Positions 9,670 through 19,880 are shown, counted from the first letter of the stretch. The stretch is 64,000 bases of DNA from Candidatus Iainarchaeum sp. (GCA_026414365.1 JAOAJD010000001.1:250144-314143); one strand, 5' to 3'. Translations and numbers: made by a program. The notes: generated by a model not told the origin, from the letters alone.

Positions 9670-11691
9670 ATGAAGTTAATAATTACTGAAAAAGAAATTG
9701 CGGCAGCAAAGATAGCTGAAATATTGGCTAACAAGAAAGTGAGCAAATCTATTTATGAGAATGTACCAATTTTCCCTTTCGAAAAAAATAAAATAAAATA
9801 TATTGTATTTCCTCTAAAGGGCCATATAGTAGATGTTGACTTCCCAAGTTATTATTCCAGTTGGGTTGGAACAGACATAAAAAAACTAGTTTTTGTGGAA
9901 CCTATTTATATAGAGAAGGAAAAGAGAATAGCAGAAGCGCTTAAGAAAATTGCTTCAGAAGCAGATGAAGTAATAATAGCAACAGACGCAGATAGAGAAG
10001 GTGAATCTATAGGAGTTGAGGCAATAGAAATAATAAAAAAAATAAAACCAAACGTTAAAATAAAAAGAGCGATATTTTCAGCTATAACTCCCAAAGATAT
10101 AAATGAAGCATTTTCAAAATTAGAAGAAGTTGATTATAATTTGGCTGATTCTGCTAACTCAAGAAGAGAAATAGATTTGCTGTGGGGAGCTGCACTAACA
10201 AGATTCCTTTCTTTAGCCACAGGTAGACTTGGAAAAGACTTTTTATCTGTTGGCAGAGTACAAACACCTGTGCTTTCATTAATAGTTTCTAGAGAAAAAG
10301 AGAGAATGCAATTTAAACCAAAAAAATATTGGGAGATAAAAGCAATATTCGAAAAAGATAAACAAACTTTTGAAGCATATCATAAAGAGGGTAAATTTTG
10401 GGAAAAAGAAAAAGCAGAAAGAGTATTTAAAAATAAATCAGGGTATGGGATAGTTAAAGAAGTGAAAAGTAAAGAAAAAATAATTAAGAAACCTCTACCT
10501 TTTAACACCACAGAATTCTTAAGATCTGCTACAACTATTGGCTTCAGCGCACATGAAGCTATGTCTATAGCTGAATATTTATATCAAAGTGGGTATATAT
10601 CGTATCCTAGGACTGATAATCAAGTATATCCTTCAACAATAAACCTTAAAGAAATATTAGAAGAATTGAGCAAAAATGAAGATTTGGGTAAGGATGCGAA
10701 AGAAATACTCTCTAAGAAATCTATAAAACCTTCAGCAGGAAAACAAACAAAAGACCATCCTCCAATATATCCTGTGGGAAATTGCAAAAAAGAAAATGTT
10801 AACGCAAAACAATGGAAAATATATGAGTTAGTAGTAAGAAGGTTTCTTGCAACTTTGGCGGAGGATGCAAGAGTTAATAGTACTAGCATACTTATAGATT
10901 TGTCTTCAGAACCGTATGTTGCTAATGGACAAACTGTAATAGATCCTGGTTGGAAAAAATATTATCCTTATTCTAAACTTTCAGAAGTAATACTGCCACA
11001 AATAAAAAAGAACGACAAAGTAAAATTAATAGATCATAAGTTGGAAGAGAAAGAAACAAAACCTCCAGAGAGATATAGTCAATCGGCTTTGATTAAGCTA
11101 ATGGAAGAGCTTGGCTTAGGTACCAAAGCAACAAGAGCCGAAATAATACAGAAGTTGTATCAAAGGAGATATATACATGGGTCTAAAGCAATTGAACCAA
11201 ACAATTTAGCTTTTGCAGTTATTGATGTTCTACAGAAAGATGCTGAAAAAATAACAAAGCCGGATATGACTGCCGAACTAGAAAAAGAGATGGATTTAGT
11301 AGCAATTGGCAAAAAAAAGAAAAAAGAAGTTGTAGACGAATCAAGAAACATGCTTAAAGAAATAATAGATGAGCTTTGTGAGAAAAGAGAAAATATTTCT
11401 AGAGAAATTAAGAAAGCTTTAGCAAAAGATGCTTCGATAGGCAAATGTACTGTATGTAATGGAGAATTGAGAATTATAAACTCAAAATTTGGAAAAAGAT
11501 TTATAGCATGTTCTAACTATCCAAACTGTAAAAATAGTTTCCCTATGCCCCAAAAAGGAAAAGTAACTATTGAAAATAAAATATGCAATTATTGTAACAA
11601 TCCTATAATAAAAGTAAGTATGGGTAAATCCAGTTATAAAATGTGTATAAACCCAAATTGTAAAAGCAAAGAAAATTGGAAAACAAAATAG
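9670..11691 (+). CDS. topA: DNA topoisomerase I (type IA)
   Basis: TOPRIM LIITEKEIAAAKIA...IATDADREGESIG; active site SGYISYPRTDNQVYP; C-terminal Cys clusters. Confidence 0.96.
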   Translation: MKLIITEKEIAAAKIAEILANKKVSKSIYENVPIFPFEKNKIKYIVFPLKGHIVDVDFPSYYSSWVGTDIKKLVFVEPIYIEKEKRIAEALKKIASEADEVIIATDADREGESIGVEAIEIIKKIKPNVKIKRAIFSAITPKDINEAFSKLEEVDYNLADSANSRREIDLLWGAALTRFLSLATGRLGKDFLSVGRVQTPVLSLIVSREKERMQFKPKKYWEIKAIFEKDKQTFEAYHKEGKFWEKEKAERVFKNKSGYGIVKEVKSKEKIIKKPLPFNTTEFLRSATTIGFSAHEAMSIAEYLYQSGYISYPRTDNQVYPSTINLKEILEELSKNEDLGKDAKEILSKKSIKPSAGKQTKDHPPIYPVGNCKKENVNAKQWKIYELVVRRFLATLAEDARVNSTSILIDLSSEPYVANGQTVIDPGWKKYYPYSKLSEVILPQIKKNDKVKLIDHKLEEKETKPPERYSQSALIKLMEELGLGTKATRAEIIQKLYQRRYIHGSKAIEPNNLAFAVIDVLQKDAEKITKPDMTAELEKEMDLVAIGKKKKKEVVDESRNMLKEIIDELCEKRENISREIKKALAKDASIGKCTVCNGELRIINSKFGKRFIACSNYPNCKNSFPMPQKGKVTIENKICNYCNNPIIKVSMGKSSYKMCINPNCKSKENWKTK

Positions 11692-11832
11692 AAGTAGTAG
11701 GAAGGGGAAAAATAAAATGGTGAGCCCAAACCCCTTCCTAAAAATAATTTATTTGTTTTTTATTGGATCCCCCAATTTATAATAGAATTATAATCCTGAT
11801 TTATATTTAATATTTAATTAAATTTTGTGTCC

Positions 11833-11860
11833 TTTTAGACACATTTAAAAACTTTTAGAT
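11833..11860 (+). promoter_or_regulatory. TTTTAGA direct repeats spaced 20 bp around a TATA-like A/T tract, upstream of HTH gene
   Basis: TTTTAGACACATTTAAAAACTTTTAGAT; overlaps inverted repeat TGTGTC-CTTTTA-GACACA (11826-11843). Confidence 0.5.
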
Positions 11861-11882
11861 GTACTAAAAAATATAAATATGG

Positions 11883-12428
11883 TTGGTCAAAATGTCCGTT
11901 ATAAAAAAACCAGACGATGAAATAAGACTAAAAATAATAGAAGCTCTAATGCAAAAGAAAACATCTATGCCAAGCATAAGAGAGATACAAAAAAGAACTG
12001 GATTGCATAAAGCAACAATAAAATCATCTTTAGATTTTCTGGAAAAGGAAAAAATATTACTTGGATTTGGCCCAAAGATTAACTTTAGAGGTCTTGGTTA
12101 CAAACTAGAAGTTATTGAAATGTTACAAATAGATACATCAAAAAAAGAATTATTTGGAAAGTTTTTAGACGTTGCTAATAAGGATCCAAACTTATTTAGA
12201 TTGTCTGCTACGATAGGTTCTGGAACTTGGAACATAATTGCATATCATATATACAAAGATGTTGAATCTTATCATAAAGGGACACAACAGAAATATTATG
12301 AAAAAATAGAAAACATATATGATCTAGTAAAGGACAGACAAATATTTTATGCAACAGAACCACTTTATAAAAATGCATCAAGAACTGACTCTGTATTAGA
12401 GATAATAAAAAAGGAAAGAGGTTATTAA
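11883..12428 (+). CDS. Winged-helix transcriptional regulator (actual start may be ATG at 11892)
   Basis: IREIQKRTGLHKATIKSSLDFLEKEKILLGFGPKINFRGLGYK HTH-type sequence. Confidence 0.75.
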   Translation: MVKMSVIKKPDDEIRLKIIEALMQKKTSMPSIREIQKRTGLHKATIKSSLDFLEKEKILLGFGPKINFRGLGYKLEVIEMLQIDTSKKELFGKFLDVANKDPNLFRLSATIGSGTWNIIAYHIYKDVESYHKGTQQKYYEKIENIYDLVKDRQIFYATEPLYKNASRTDSVLEIIKKERGY

Positions 12429-13237
12429 TGTCTACAAAAATAGAATTATTTTTCGATAAAAGCTTGGAAGAAAATGCTAATTACTACTTTGAACAATCAA
12501 AAAAATTAAAGAAAAAATTAGAAGGATTGGAAAAAGCGTTAAAAGAGATGGAGCAAAAATTAGAAGATGCCAAAAAAAATGTTGTTGAAAAGAAAGAAAT
12601 TAAACTAGAGAAAAAAAGGAGGAGAGAGTGGTTTGAAAAATTCAGATGGTTTTTTACCTCTAACGGATTTTTAGTAATAGCTGGTAGAGACGCAACAAGC
12701 AATGAAGTAGTTGTAAAGAAATATATGGAGAAAGATGATTTGTATTTTCATGCTGATGTTTATGGTGCGCCGCATGTTGTACTAAAAACTTGCAAATCAG
12801 AGATAAAACAAGAAGATAAAGAAGAAGCAGCTACTTTTGCAGCAACTTTTTCAAATGCGTGGAAAGATGGAATAAGTTATGCTAACGTTTATTCTGTTAA
12901 GCCAGAACAAGTAACGAAAGAAGCACCTACTGGAGAATTTCTTACTAGAGGGGCTTTTTACATCAAAGGACAAAGAGAATGGTTTTATAAAGTTAAGTTA
13001 GAGTGCTTTATTGGCATAGAAAAATTTGAAGATTCTTATAGAGTTATGGCTGGTCCAAAAAAAGCTGTAGAAAAAAAATGTTTTGTCTTTTTTGAAATAA
13101 AACAGGGAAAAAAAGAAAAAAGTGAAGTTGCAAAAATAATAAAGAATTATGTTAAAGAGAAGTATGGTATTGATCTAAACCTAGATGATTTAATTGCAGC
13201 TATGCCTAATGGCTATAGTGATGTTATCATAAAATAA
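12428..13237 (+). CDS. NFACT-R (DUF814)/Rqc2-like protein, short form: coiled coil + NFACT-R domain
   Basis: REWFEKFRWFFTSNGFLVIAGRDATSNEVVVKKYMEKDDLYFHADVYGAPHVVLK...PTGEFLTRGAFYIKGQREW. Confidence 0.88.
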   Translation: MSTKIELFFDKSLEENANYYFEQSKKLKKKLEGLEKALKEMEQKLEDAKKNVVEKKEIKLEKKRRREWFEKFRWFFTSNGFLVIAGRDATSNEVVVKKYMEKDDLYFHADVYGAPHVVLKTCKSEIKQEDKEEAATFAATFSNAWKDGISYANVYSVKPEQVTKEAPTGEFLTRGAFYIKGQREWFYKVKLECFIGIEKFEDSYRVMAGPKKAVEKKCFVFFEIKQGKKEKSEVAKIIKNYVKEKYGIDLNLDDLIAAMPNGYSDVIIK

Positions 13238-13303
13238 ATTTGCATTAAAATAAATGAAGGTCAGAACAAATAAAAGAAAGTCATTATGATTTCTTATAAA
13301 AAA

Positions 13304-15490
13304 TTATCTTATATAGGTAGGCTTAAAATTCACATATTGTTTGCTAAAGGACTCATAGCTATCGCTTATCTCTTTGCTTATTGTTGGATAAATTTTTTGC
13401 ATTGCTTTTTCGAAATGCTCTTTCTTAACTTTGCCTGCTTTGTTCTTATTCTCCCTTATGCATAACAATGCTGCCTCTCTAACTAAACCCTCTATGTCTG
13501 CACCAGAATAACCTTCAAGCTTTCTAGCCAGCTCTTGAAGATTAACACTATCATCTAAAGGTACATTTTTAGTATGAACCTTTAATATAGCTAATCTTGC
13601 TTTTTCATCTGGAGCTGGGACATAAATCAATTTATCAAATCTTCCTGGTCTTAACAAAGCAGGATCTAAAAGATCTGGTCTATTGGTAGCTCCTATTACT
13701 ACAATATCTTTTATAGACTCTATTCCATCTAACTCTGTTAAAAGTTGGTTAAGCGCAGAATCATAAACTCTTGTACCAACTGAATCTGCATCACTCCTCC
13801 TAACAGCTATGGCATCAATTTCATCAAAGAAAACAACTACAGGACTAACTTGTCTTGCCTTTCTGAAAACGGATCTTATTCCTCTTTCTGTTTCTCCAAC
13901 CCATTTACTAACCAATTCAGGTCCCTTTATTGAAATGAAGTTTGCCTCAGATTCTGTAGCTACTGCTTTAGCTAATAAAGTTTTTCCTGTTCCTGGTGGA
14001 CCATAAAGCAATATCCCTTTTGTTGGTCTTATACCCATTTCTTTGAATATTTTTGGATTTTTCAAAGGCCATTCTACAGCCTCTTTTATCTCTTCTTTAA
14101 TTTTATCTAATCCTCCTATATCCGCCCACTTAACATTCGGTATTTCTACAGTGATCTCTCTTAAAGCAGATGGTTGAACCTCCTTTAATGCATCTAAGAA
14201 ATCATCCTTAGTAACCTTTAAGGATTCCAAAATCTCTTCAGGTATTGTATCTTCGTCAAGATTTATCTTTGGTAAATACCTGCGCAAGGCTTTCATAGCT
14301 GCTTCTTTCGCTAAAACTTCTAAATCTGCACCAACAAAACCGTGAGTTATTGAAGCTAAATAATCTAGATTTACGTTTTCATCTAAAGGCATTCCTCTTG
14401 TATGAATTTGTAGTATTTGTTTTCTACCTTTCTTGTCAGGCACTGGAAACTCAATTTCTCTATCGAACCTTCCAGGCCTACGTAAAGCTTCATCTATTGA
14501 ATTGACTCTGTTTGTTGCTCCTATTACTATAACGTTTCCTCTTGCCTCCATTCCATCCATTGCAGTTAAAATTTGAGCTACTACTCTTCTTTCCACTTCT
14601 CCAACTACTTCATCTCTCTTTGGTGCAATTGCATCCAACTCATCAAAGAATATTATACTTGGTGCTTTCTCTTTTGCTTCCTTAAAAATTTGCCTTATTT
14701 TCTCTTCAGCTTCTCCAACAAATTTACTCATAATAGAAGGCCCATCAATTGGAATAAAATGAGCTTCGGTCTCTGATGCTACTGCTTTAGCTAACAAAGT
14801 TTTTCCTGTTCCTGGTGGACCATGCAACAATACTCCTTTAGGAGGTTGTATTCCTAACCTTCTAAATATCTCGGGATGTTTCATTGGTAGTTCGATTAAC
14901 TCTCTAACTTTCTGTATCTGCTCATCTAAACCTCCGATATCCTCATAAGAAACTTTAGGCACTGCTGAATCAACAACACCCTTCACAGGTTCTTCTCTAA
15001 TAATAAACTGTGTAAAATCAGTAACTTTAACTATGCCTTTTGGTATTGTATCGATAACTTGATAAACAAATCCAGACCCAAAACCACTAACCCAGATCCT
15101 ATCTCCTTTTACTAATGGTCTTCCTATGAAATTTCTCTTGAGTATTCTTTCATATCCTTTTGCAATTATCTTGATTGGCTCTGTTGGTGCAATCTCTGCT
15201 TTCTTCGCTTCTTCAACAACTGCTTTTCTCACAACAACTTTTTCTCCTAAAGCAGTTCCACAATTTTTTCTTATTAAATGGTCCATTCTAATTATTCCCT
15301 TGTTTTCATCTTCTTGTCTCGCTGGCCAAACAACAGCAGCAGTTTTTCTTGTACCTTCTATTTCAACTATATCTCCAGAAGTAATTCCTAATAAATCTTT
15401 AGTTTTTTTATCTAACGTTATAATGCTTCTCCCAACATGTGCCGGGTCTGGCTCTTCAACTCTAAGAACAATTTCTTTTTTTTCAGCCAT
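13304..15490 (-). CDS. CDC48/VAT-family AAA+ ATPase (N domain, D1, D2)
   Basis: Two GPPGTGKT Walker A motifs, FFDELDAI and FFDEIDAI Walker B, double-psi barrel-like N domain. Confidence 0.96.
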   Translation of the reverse strand: MAEKKEIVLRVEEPDPAHVGRSIITLDKKTKDLLGITSGDIVEIEGTRKTAAVVWPARQEDENKGIIRMDHLIRKNCGTALGEKVVVRKAVVEEAKKAEIAPTEPIKIIAKGYERILKRNFIGRPLVKGDRIWVSGFGSGFVYQVIDTIPKGIVKVTDFTQFIIREEPVKGVVDSAVPKVSYEDIGGLDEQIQKVRELIELPMKHPEIFRRLGIQPPKGVLLHGPPGTGKTLLAKAVASETEAHFIPIDGPSIMSKFVGEAEEKIRQIFKEAKEKAPSIIFFDELDAIAPKRDEVVGEVERRVVAQILTAMDGMEARGNVIVIGATNRVNSIDEALRRPGRFDREIEFPVPDKKGRKQILQIHTRGMPLDENVNLDYLASITHGFVGADLEVLAKEAAMKALRRYLPKINLDEDTIPEEILESLKVTKDDFLDALKEVQPSALREITVEIPNVKWADIGGLDKIKEEIKEAVEWPLKNPKIFKEMGIRPTKGILLYGPPGTGKTLLAKAVATESEANFISIKGPELVSKWVGETERGIRSVFRKARQVSPVVVFFDEIDAIAVRRSDADSVGTRVYDSALNQLLTELDGIESIKDIVVIGATNRPDLLDPALLRPGRFDKLIYVPAPDEKARLAILKVHTKNVPLDDSVNLQELARKLEGYSGADIEGLVREAALLCIRENKNKAGKVKKEHFEKAMQKIYPTISKEISDSYESFSKQYVNFKPTYIR

Positions 15491-15636
15491 GAAAATTACC
15501 TATCTAACTATTTAAACTCTTAAAAGCAAAATCTTCTTTAAATATACTCGTAATTCTATAAAACATAAAACAACAAAAAATATTATTAAAATAGAGGATA
15601 ACGAAAAGAAGAGAAAAGTGTTGTAACTATTTGTTT

Positions 15637-16104
15637 TTACTTAACTTCAATTATTTTCTGTCTTTGTTTTGACGTTGTTTTCTTTGGTATTCTTACTTCT
15701 AATAATCCATTTTTATAGCTAGCCGTTGCTTTATCAATATCTGCATATTCTGGCAAACTAATGTACCTCTTAAAACCAACACTTCTAGAAGAATAACTAT
15801 AACTATCTTTGTCTTTCTTCTCTTTTTCCTCTTTTTTCATTCCCTTGATTTCTAATCCATCTCCTGTAGCAACTATTTCAACATTTTCTTTTTCAATTCC
15901 TGGTAGTTCAACTTTCGCAATTATTTCTTTGTCTGTCTCTTCTAATTCTGCAAAGGCTCTTCTAAATATTTCTTTTTTAGCAGGGAAATCTAGATCATAA
16001 AAGAAACTGTCATTGAAGAAATCATCAAATAAATCTCTAAATCTATTTCTAATCCTTAACCCTTCAAATGGAACAATATCTCTCATACCACCACCTCCGT
16101 TCAA
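15637..16104 (-). CDS. hsp20: Hsp20/alpha-crystallin small heat-shock protein
   Basis: ELPGIEKENVEIVATGDGLEIKG...ISLPEYADIDKATASYKNGLLEVRIPKK. Confidence 0.93.
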   Translation of the reverse strand: MNGGGGMRDIVPFEGLRIRNRFRDLFDDFFNDSFFYDLDFPAKKEIFRRAFAELEETDKEIIAKVELPGIEKENVEIVATGDGLEIKGMKKEEKEKKDKDSYSYSSRSVGFKRYISLPEYADIDKATASYKNGLLEVRIPKKTTSKQRQKIIEVK

Positions 16105-16126
16105 AAAAATAAAAAATATCTAATTT

Positions 16127-16154
16127 TTTTAGACATTTATAAAAATATTTAGAC
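16127..16154 (+). promoter_or_regulatory. TTTAGAC direct repeats spaced 20 bp around a TATA-like tract in the hsp20 promoter
   Basis: TTTTAGACATTTATAAAAATATTTAGAC; 22/28 identity to 11833-11860. Confidence 0.5.
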
Positions 16155-16246
16155 TTTTTATATTTAAAAACCTTTCTTCAGGTAAGAAGTGATTATAAAA
16201 ATAGGATTGTCACAAACTTTTTCGAAATTAAGTTAATACTAAAAAC

Positions 16247-16810
16247 TTAGATGACAAAACTACCAATAAGAGCGATAGAAAACAAAATAGCCCAAATCTT
16301 AAGATCCCACATAAAGACTTTAACTCCATCTAAAATAAAAAAAGGCAGTAGATTAAAGAAAGCCAGGTAAAAGTTCATTCTTGCTGAAAACAAAAAGAGT
16401 TTTTCAAAAAATCCTGTGGAAGTGAGTGATAAAAAAAGTAAGATAATACCAATAAGAATGTTTGTAGCAGGTCCCGCAGCAGATATAATACCGTTTTCTC
16501 TTTTTCCAATCCTGTGATCATTAAACACATAAACTGCTCCAGGCGCAGCAAAGATAAACCCTAAGAAAGCAGAGAAGATTGTGAAAATTAAACCTGGCCA
16601 CCAAAGTCTATATTCTGCATGAACCCCAAAGTATTTTGCTACATTTCTATGTGCCAATTCATGAAAAACAAAACCAGTACCAACTGCAAATAATGCAATT
16701 GGAATAATACTGATAATGTTTGATGAATTTAATCTACCAAGGAGTATTGCAAAGGCAAGACTTATAGTAAGCCAACTAATTAAAATTTCACTAAGCTCTT
16801 TATTATCCAT
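16247..16810 (-). CDS. Site-2 protease-like M50 family membrane metalloprotease
   Basis: HELAH zinc motif within TM helices and NLLPFFILDG motif. Confidence 0.88.
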   Translation of the reverse strand: MDNKELSEILISWLTISLAFAILLGRLNSSNIISIIPIALFAVGTGFVFHELAHRNVAKYFGVHAEYRLWWPGLIFTIFSAFLGFIFAAPGAVYVFNDHRIGKRENGIISAAGPATNILIGIILLFLSLTSTGFFEKLFLFSARMNFYLAFFNLLPFFILDGVKVFMWDLKIWAILFSIALIGSFVI

Positions 16811-16952
16811 AAATTAATTTTTTCATAGAAAAAACATTTAAAACAAACACAAAACAAAAAAAACTCTAGTGAAGACTAAAAAATATTGAATGACAATGAT
16901 AATTCGACAATAAACGAAATATTTATATACTTTTTTTACATGTTTCTTATTT

Positions 16953-17165
16953 ATGAGAACAATGAGAGTAGGCGATGGAGAAATCGACAAAAAATTTGAA
17001 AAACAAAGAGCACAAATAAGTATAGAATTTATAATCATAATTGCAGCCGTTGTTGCAGTGGTTTTAATCTTAGTAAACTGGATGCAAAAAACTGCTGAAA
17101 AAGGTACTGAAAAAATGTCTAAGAAAGCTGATGAAGTGTTTAAGGTTATTGACCAAATTGAATGA
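16953..17165 (+). CDS. Class III signal peptide-containing pilin-like protein
   Basis: KQRAQISIEFIIIIAAVVAVVLILVNW: class III signal peptide followed by hydrophobic helix. Confidence 0.8.
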   Translation: MRTMRVGDGEIDKKFEKQRAQISIEFIIIIAAVVAVVLILVNWMQKTAEKGTEKMSKKADEVFKVIDQIE

Positions 17166-17616
17166 TTTAATGACCAAAAAAAATATTTTTGTAAAAACAA
17201 ACGCACAAATAAGTATAGAGTATCTCATCTTAATTGCAGTATCTCTAGGATCTATTTTAATATTGACCCAAGCGATGGATAAAATTAATGAAGTATTTAT
17301 TTTTCTAATAGAATTGAAAGAAGCAGAAAGAATAATGAACAGTATAGAAAGTAGGATTAACCTCTTGAACGAACTTGCAGATAATAGTTGTATGTGTGAA
17401 GATTTATATTTTGGTAATGCGCATAAAGAACTAAAAAAAGATTATGATAAAATTACTTTAACAATTAGATACAAAACTAGAGAAAAAGATATTTCTAGAG
17501 ATGTTAAACTTAGAAATGTTGTTATAAAAAATCAAATCGTAGAAAAACTAAAAAAAATTTGCATAACAAAAAAAGATAATTTTCTAATAATAGATAACAA
17601 ATGTCAACCTTTCTAA
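17131..17616 (+). CDS. Class III signal peptide-containing pilin-like protein
   Basis: KTNAQISIEYLILIAVSLGSILIL motif; overlaps the preceding pilin gene. Confidence 0.8.
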   Translation: MKCLRLLTKLNDLMTKKNIFVKTNAQISIEYLILIAVSLGSILILTQAMDKINEVFIFLIELKEAERIMNSIESRINLLNELADNSCMCEDLYFGNAHKELKKDYDKITLTIRYKTREKDISRDVKLRNVVIKNQIVEKLKKICITKKDNFLIIDNKCQPF

Positions 17617-17952
17617 ATGCAGATTGTCTATATAGTAAATATCTACCGCATTGCTTTCTGTAGTTGAAATAGAATTACAATCTACAAAGAACTTATCTTT
17701 ATCTGAGTAAAAATATGCTTTTTTTCCATAAAAAAAGAAACAAAAATCTTTAGTAAGTAAATCTTTATCAAAAGAATTTTCTATCAACCAAATTCTAGCT
17801 AAGTCATATTGTTTTTGGATTATTATAAAATCTTCCAAATCTTGATTCAAGTTTACTGAATGAAAACTTAAAAATAACAGACAAAAACAAAACAAAAAAA
17901 ATATACTATCATAACTAAAAACAAATCCTCTAATCATAACAAAACCTTGCAA
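17584..17952 (-). CDS. Pilin-like membrane-anchored protein of unknown function
   Basis: N-terminal RGFVFSYDSIFFLFCFCLLFLSF single TM; same-strand chain with overlaps. Confidence 0.55.
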   Translation of the reverse strand: MQGFVMIRGFVFSYDSIFFLFCFCLLFLSFHSVNLNQDLEDFIIIQKQYDLARIWLIENSFDKDLLTKDFCFFFYGKKAYFYSDKDKFFVDCNSISTTESNAVDIYYIDNLHLERLTFVIYY

Positions 17953-18406
17953 TAAGCTTTGCTTTATATCTTTTATCTTTCATAACAACAACAAATCTTT
18001 CCATAGAAAAGCAGTTTTCTTCTTCGTCTAAACTACAAAAAACTTCGCTTTTATTATCTTCATATTTTAAAAACAAACATTGTAGATAAATTTTGCTATT
18101 CAACAAATAGAAGGGCAGCTCCATCTTCTTCAATAAATTATAATCTATTGTGTTCTCAATTATTCTTTTTTTATCTGTATCGTAATATGCACTACCAAGT
18201 AAAGGAAAATTTTCATTTCGATCTCTGATAAAAATATTTAGAAAAGAGCTAGTTTTTCTAAAGTCAGAAAATTGTTTAAGCTGTTGGCTATAGAATAAAG
18301 TATTTTGAAAAACAAAAAACATGAAAAAAGAAGCTGAAACAAATATTAAGAATAAACCTAAAGAGCTATCTGAAGAAAAAACAAATCCTTTCAAAAAAAT
18401 CACCAA
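17930..18406 (-). CDS. Pilin-like membrane-anchored protein of unknown function
   Basis: N-terminal KGFVFSSDSSLGLFLIFVSASFFMFFV. Confidence 0.6.
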   Translation of the reverse strand: MVIFLKGFVFSSDSSLGLFLIFVSASFFMFFVFQNTLFYSQQLKQFSDFRKTSSFLNIFIRDRNENFPLLGSAYYDTDKKRIIENTIDYNLLKKMELPFYLLNSKIYLQCLFLKYEDNKSEVFCSLDEEENCFSMERFVVVMKDKRYKAKLIARFCYD

Positions 18407-18409
18407 AAA

Positions 18410-18748
18410 TTACTCATAGTATTTCCTTGGTTCTATCTTAAAGCTTATATTGCTATCTGAAGAAGGAATTATTCTAGAAAAAACTCTTGCAAAAACATAA
18501 TTGTGCTTTGGATGAGATATGTAGTTATCTTTAAAGTATCTGCAATGAAACCACTTACTAAAAGACCATCTTACAAAATAAACTCTAGAGTTATCGATCA
18601 AAAAAGCACATGTCTCTAGATCTGCTAAATTATTTAGATTAATAAACTTATTTTCTAACATTTCTATTGATCTGATAAAAAAAAGAGACAATAAGATAAC
18701 AACAAAAATATAAGCAAGAGTAGAAAATATAAAATCTAAACTAATCAT
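18410..18748 (-). CDS. Small membrane-anchored protein of unknown function
   Basis: N-terminal ISLDFIFSTLAYIFVVILLSLFF; same cluster. Confidence 0.55.
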   Translation of the reverse strand: MISLDFIFSTLAYIFVVILLSLFFIRSIEMLENKFINLNNLADLETCAFLIDNSRVYFVRWSFSKWFHCRYFKDNYISHPKHNYVFARVFSRIIPSSDSNISFKIEPRKYYE

Positions 18749-19263
18749 TTTATCACCAAAACTTTATAATCAATGGGCAATCTAAAATTTTCTTTGGCAT
18801 ACGAATTATAAATTTCAATTTCGAAGAAACAATCTTTCATTAAACCACCTGTAAAAAGAGAAACAAAATATTTAGAATTATCATTATAAGACTCATAAAA
18901 TAAAAATAAATCTTCAAAATTAGTCCAACTATTCCTTATACCTTTACAGTTAAGATAAAACTTCTTTTTATCTGAATTAACTTTGGTTATATATGAAGCC
19001 AAAGAATCCACAAAATAGATTTTTGCTTCAGCTATTTTGTTAGAATTAGCAAGCGAATAATAAATAATATGATCAAAGGCCTGCTCTATAGAAAATCTTT
19101 CAAAAGACAATTCCTCAAAAGCTATTGCTAAAAACAAACCTTCCTGAATTTTGCTTTTTATGGAATTGGATTCTTGTTGGATTAAAAATAAAATATTAAA
19201 AAATACCAACAAAAAGACAAAAGAAAAGAAAGCTTTATTTTCCATAAAATAAGTATACAACAA
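18745..19263 (-). CDS. Membrane-anchored protein of unknown function
   Basis: N-terminal hydrophobic helix AFFSFVFLLVFFNILFLI; overlaps next gene by 4 nt. Confidence 0.6.
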   Translation of the reverse strand: MLYTYFMENKAFFSFVFLLVFFNILFLIQQESNSIKSKIQEGLFLAIAFEELSFERFSIEQAFDHIIYYSLANSNKIAEAKIYFVDSLASYITKVNSDKKKFYLNCKGIRNSWTNFEDLFLFYESYNDNSKYFVSLFTGGLMKDCFFEIEIYNSYAKENFRLPIDYKVLVIK

Positions 19264-19280
19264 AAGTAATAAAAATTCGT

Positions 19281-19880
19281 CTATCGACGAATATAACTAA
19301 ACTTATTCTTATATTTTTTATAACTTAAAAATAAGAATAATGATCCAATGATTAACAAAATAATAGCCAAAACACTTCTGATTTGCTTTTGTTGCTCTGT
19401 CATGACGCTTGGTTCTAAACTTAAACTTTCAACTAGAATATCCAGAAAGTTATGCTCTTTATCTCCCTCCAAATTATCAAGGTTTTTAGGAGCTATTGAA
19501 GCTTTAAATATTTTGTCTTCTCTTTGTGATTGCATATAAAAAGAAGTATATAAAAGATATAGCGAGAAGAATATCAAAATAAGAGAAAGTGAAAAAATAA
19601 AAGTTATTGAAATTATATCTTTGCTTTCGTCCAAAAACAAAGACTGTGCCTTTTTTGTTAAAACAAAATATTTCCATTTTCTACCTTCATCTATTGTTTC
19701 TACAAAACCGTTTTTTGCTAGGATATCTAAATGCTCCTTAGCAGAAGATGGCTTAATTTTAAGCTCTTCTGACAACTCACTCAAAGTCTTTCTTCTTTTT
19801 TTCAAACTCTTTAAAATTTTTCTTCTTGTCTCTGAGGAAATAATCTTGATATCTTGTTCTGCCAATTGCAAAGAGATCAC
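19281..19880 (-). CDS. ArsR-like winged-helix regulator with two C-terminal TM helices
   Basis: SETRRKILKSLKKRRKTLSELSEELKIKPSSAKEHLDILAKNGFVE wHTH, then two hydrophobic helices. Confidence 0.82.
   Translation of the reverse strand: MISLQLAEQDIKIISSETRRKILKSLKKRRKTLSELSEELKIKPSSAKEHLDILAKNGFVETIDEGRKWKYFVLTKKAQSLFLDESKDIISITFIFSLSLILIFFSLYLLYTSFYMQSQREDKIFKASIAPKNLDNLEGDKEHNFLDILVESLSLEPSVMTEQQKQIRSVLAIILLIIGSLFLFLSYKKYKNKFSYIRR

Noticed and set aside
9670-11691. Intein in topA, radA, rad50, cdc48 or nrdD
   Set aside because: Conserved motifs are continuous and no intein-like insertion is visible; the nrdD C-terminus lies outside the window
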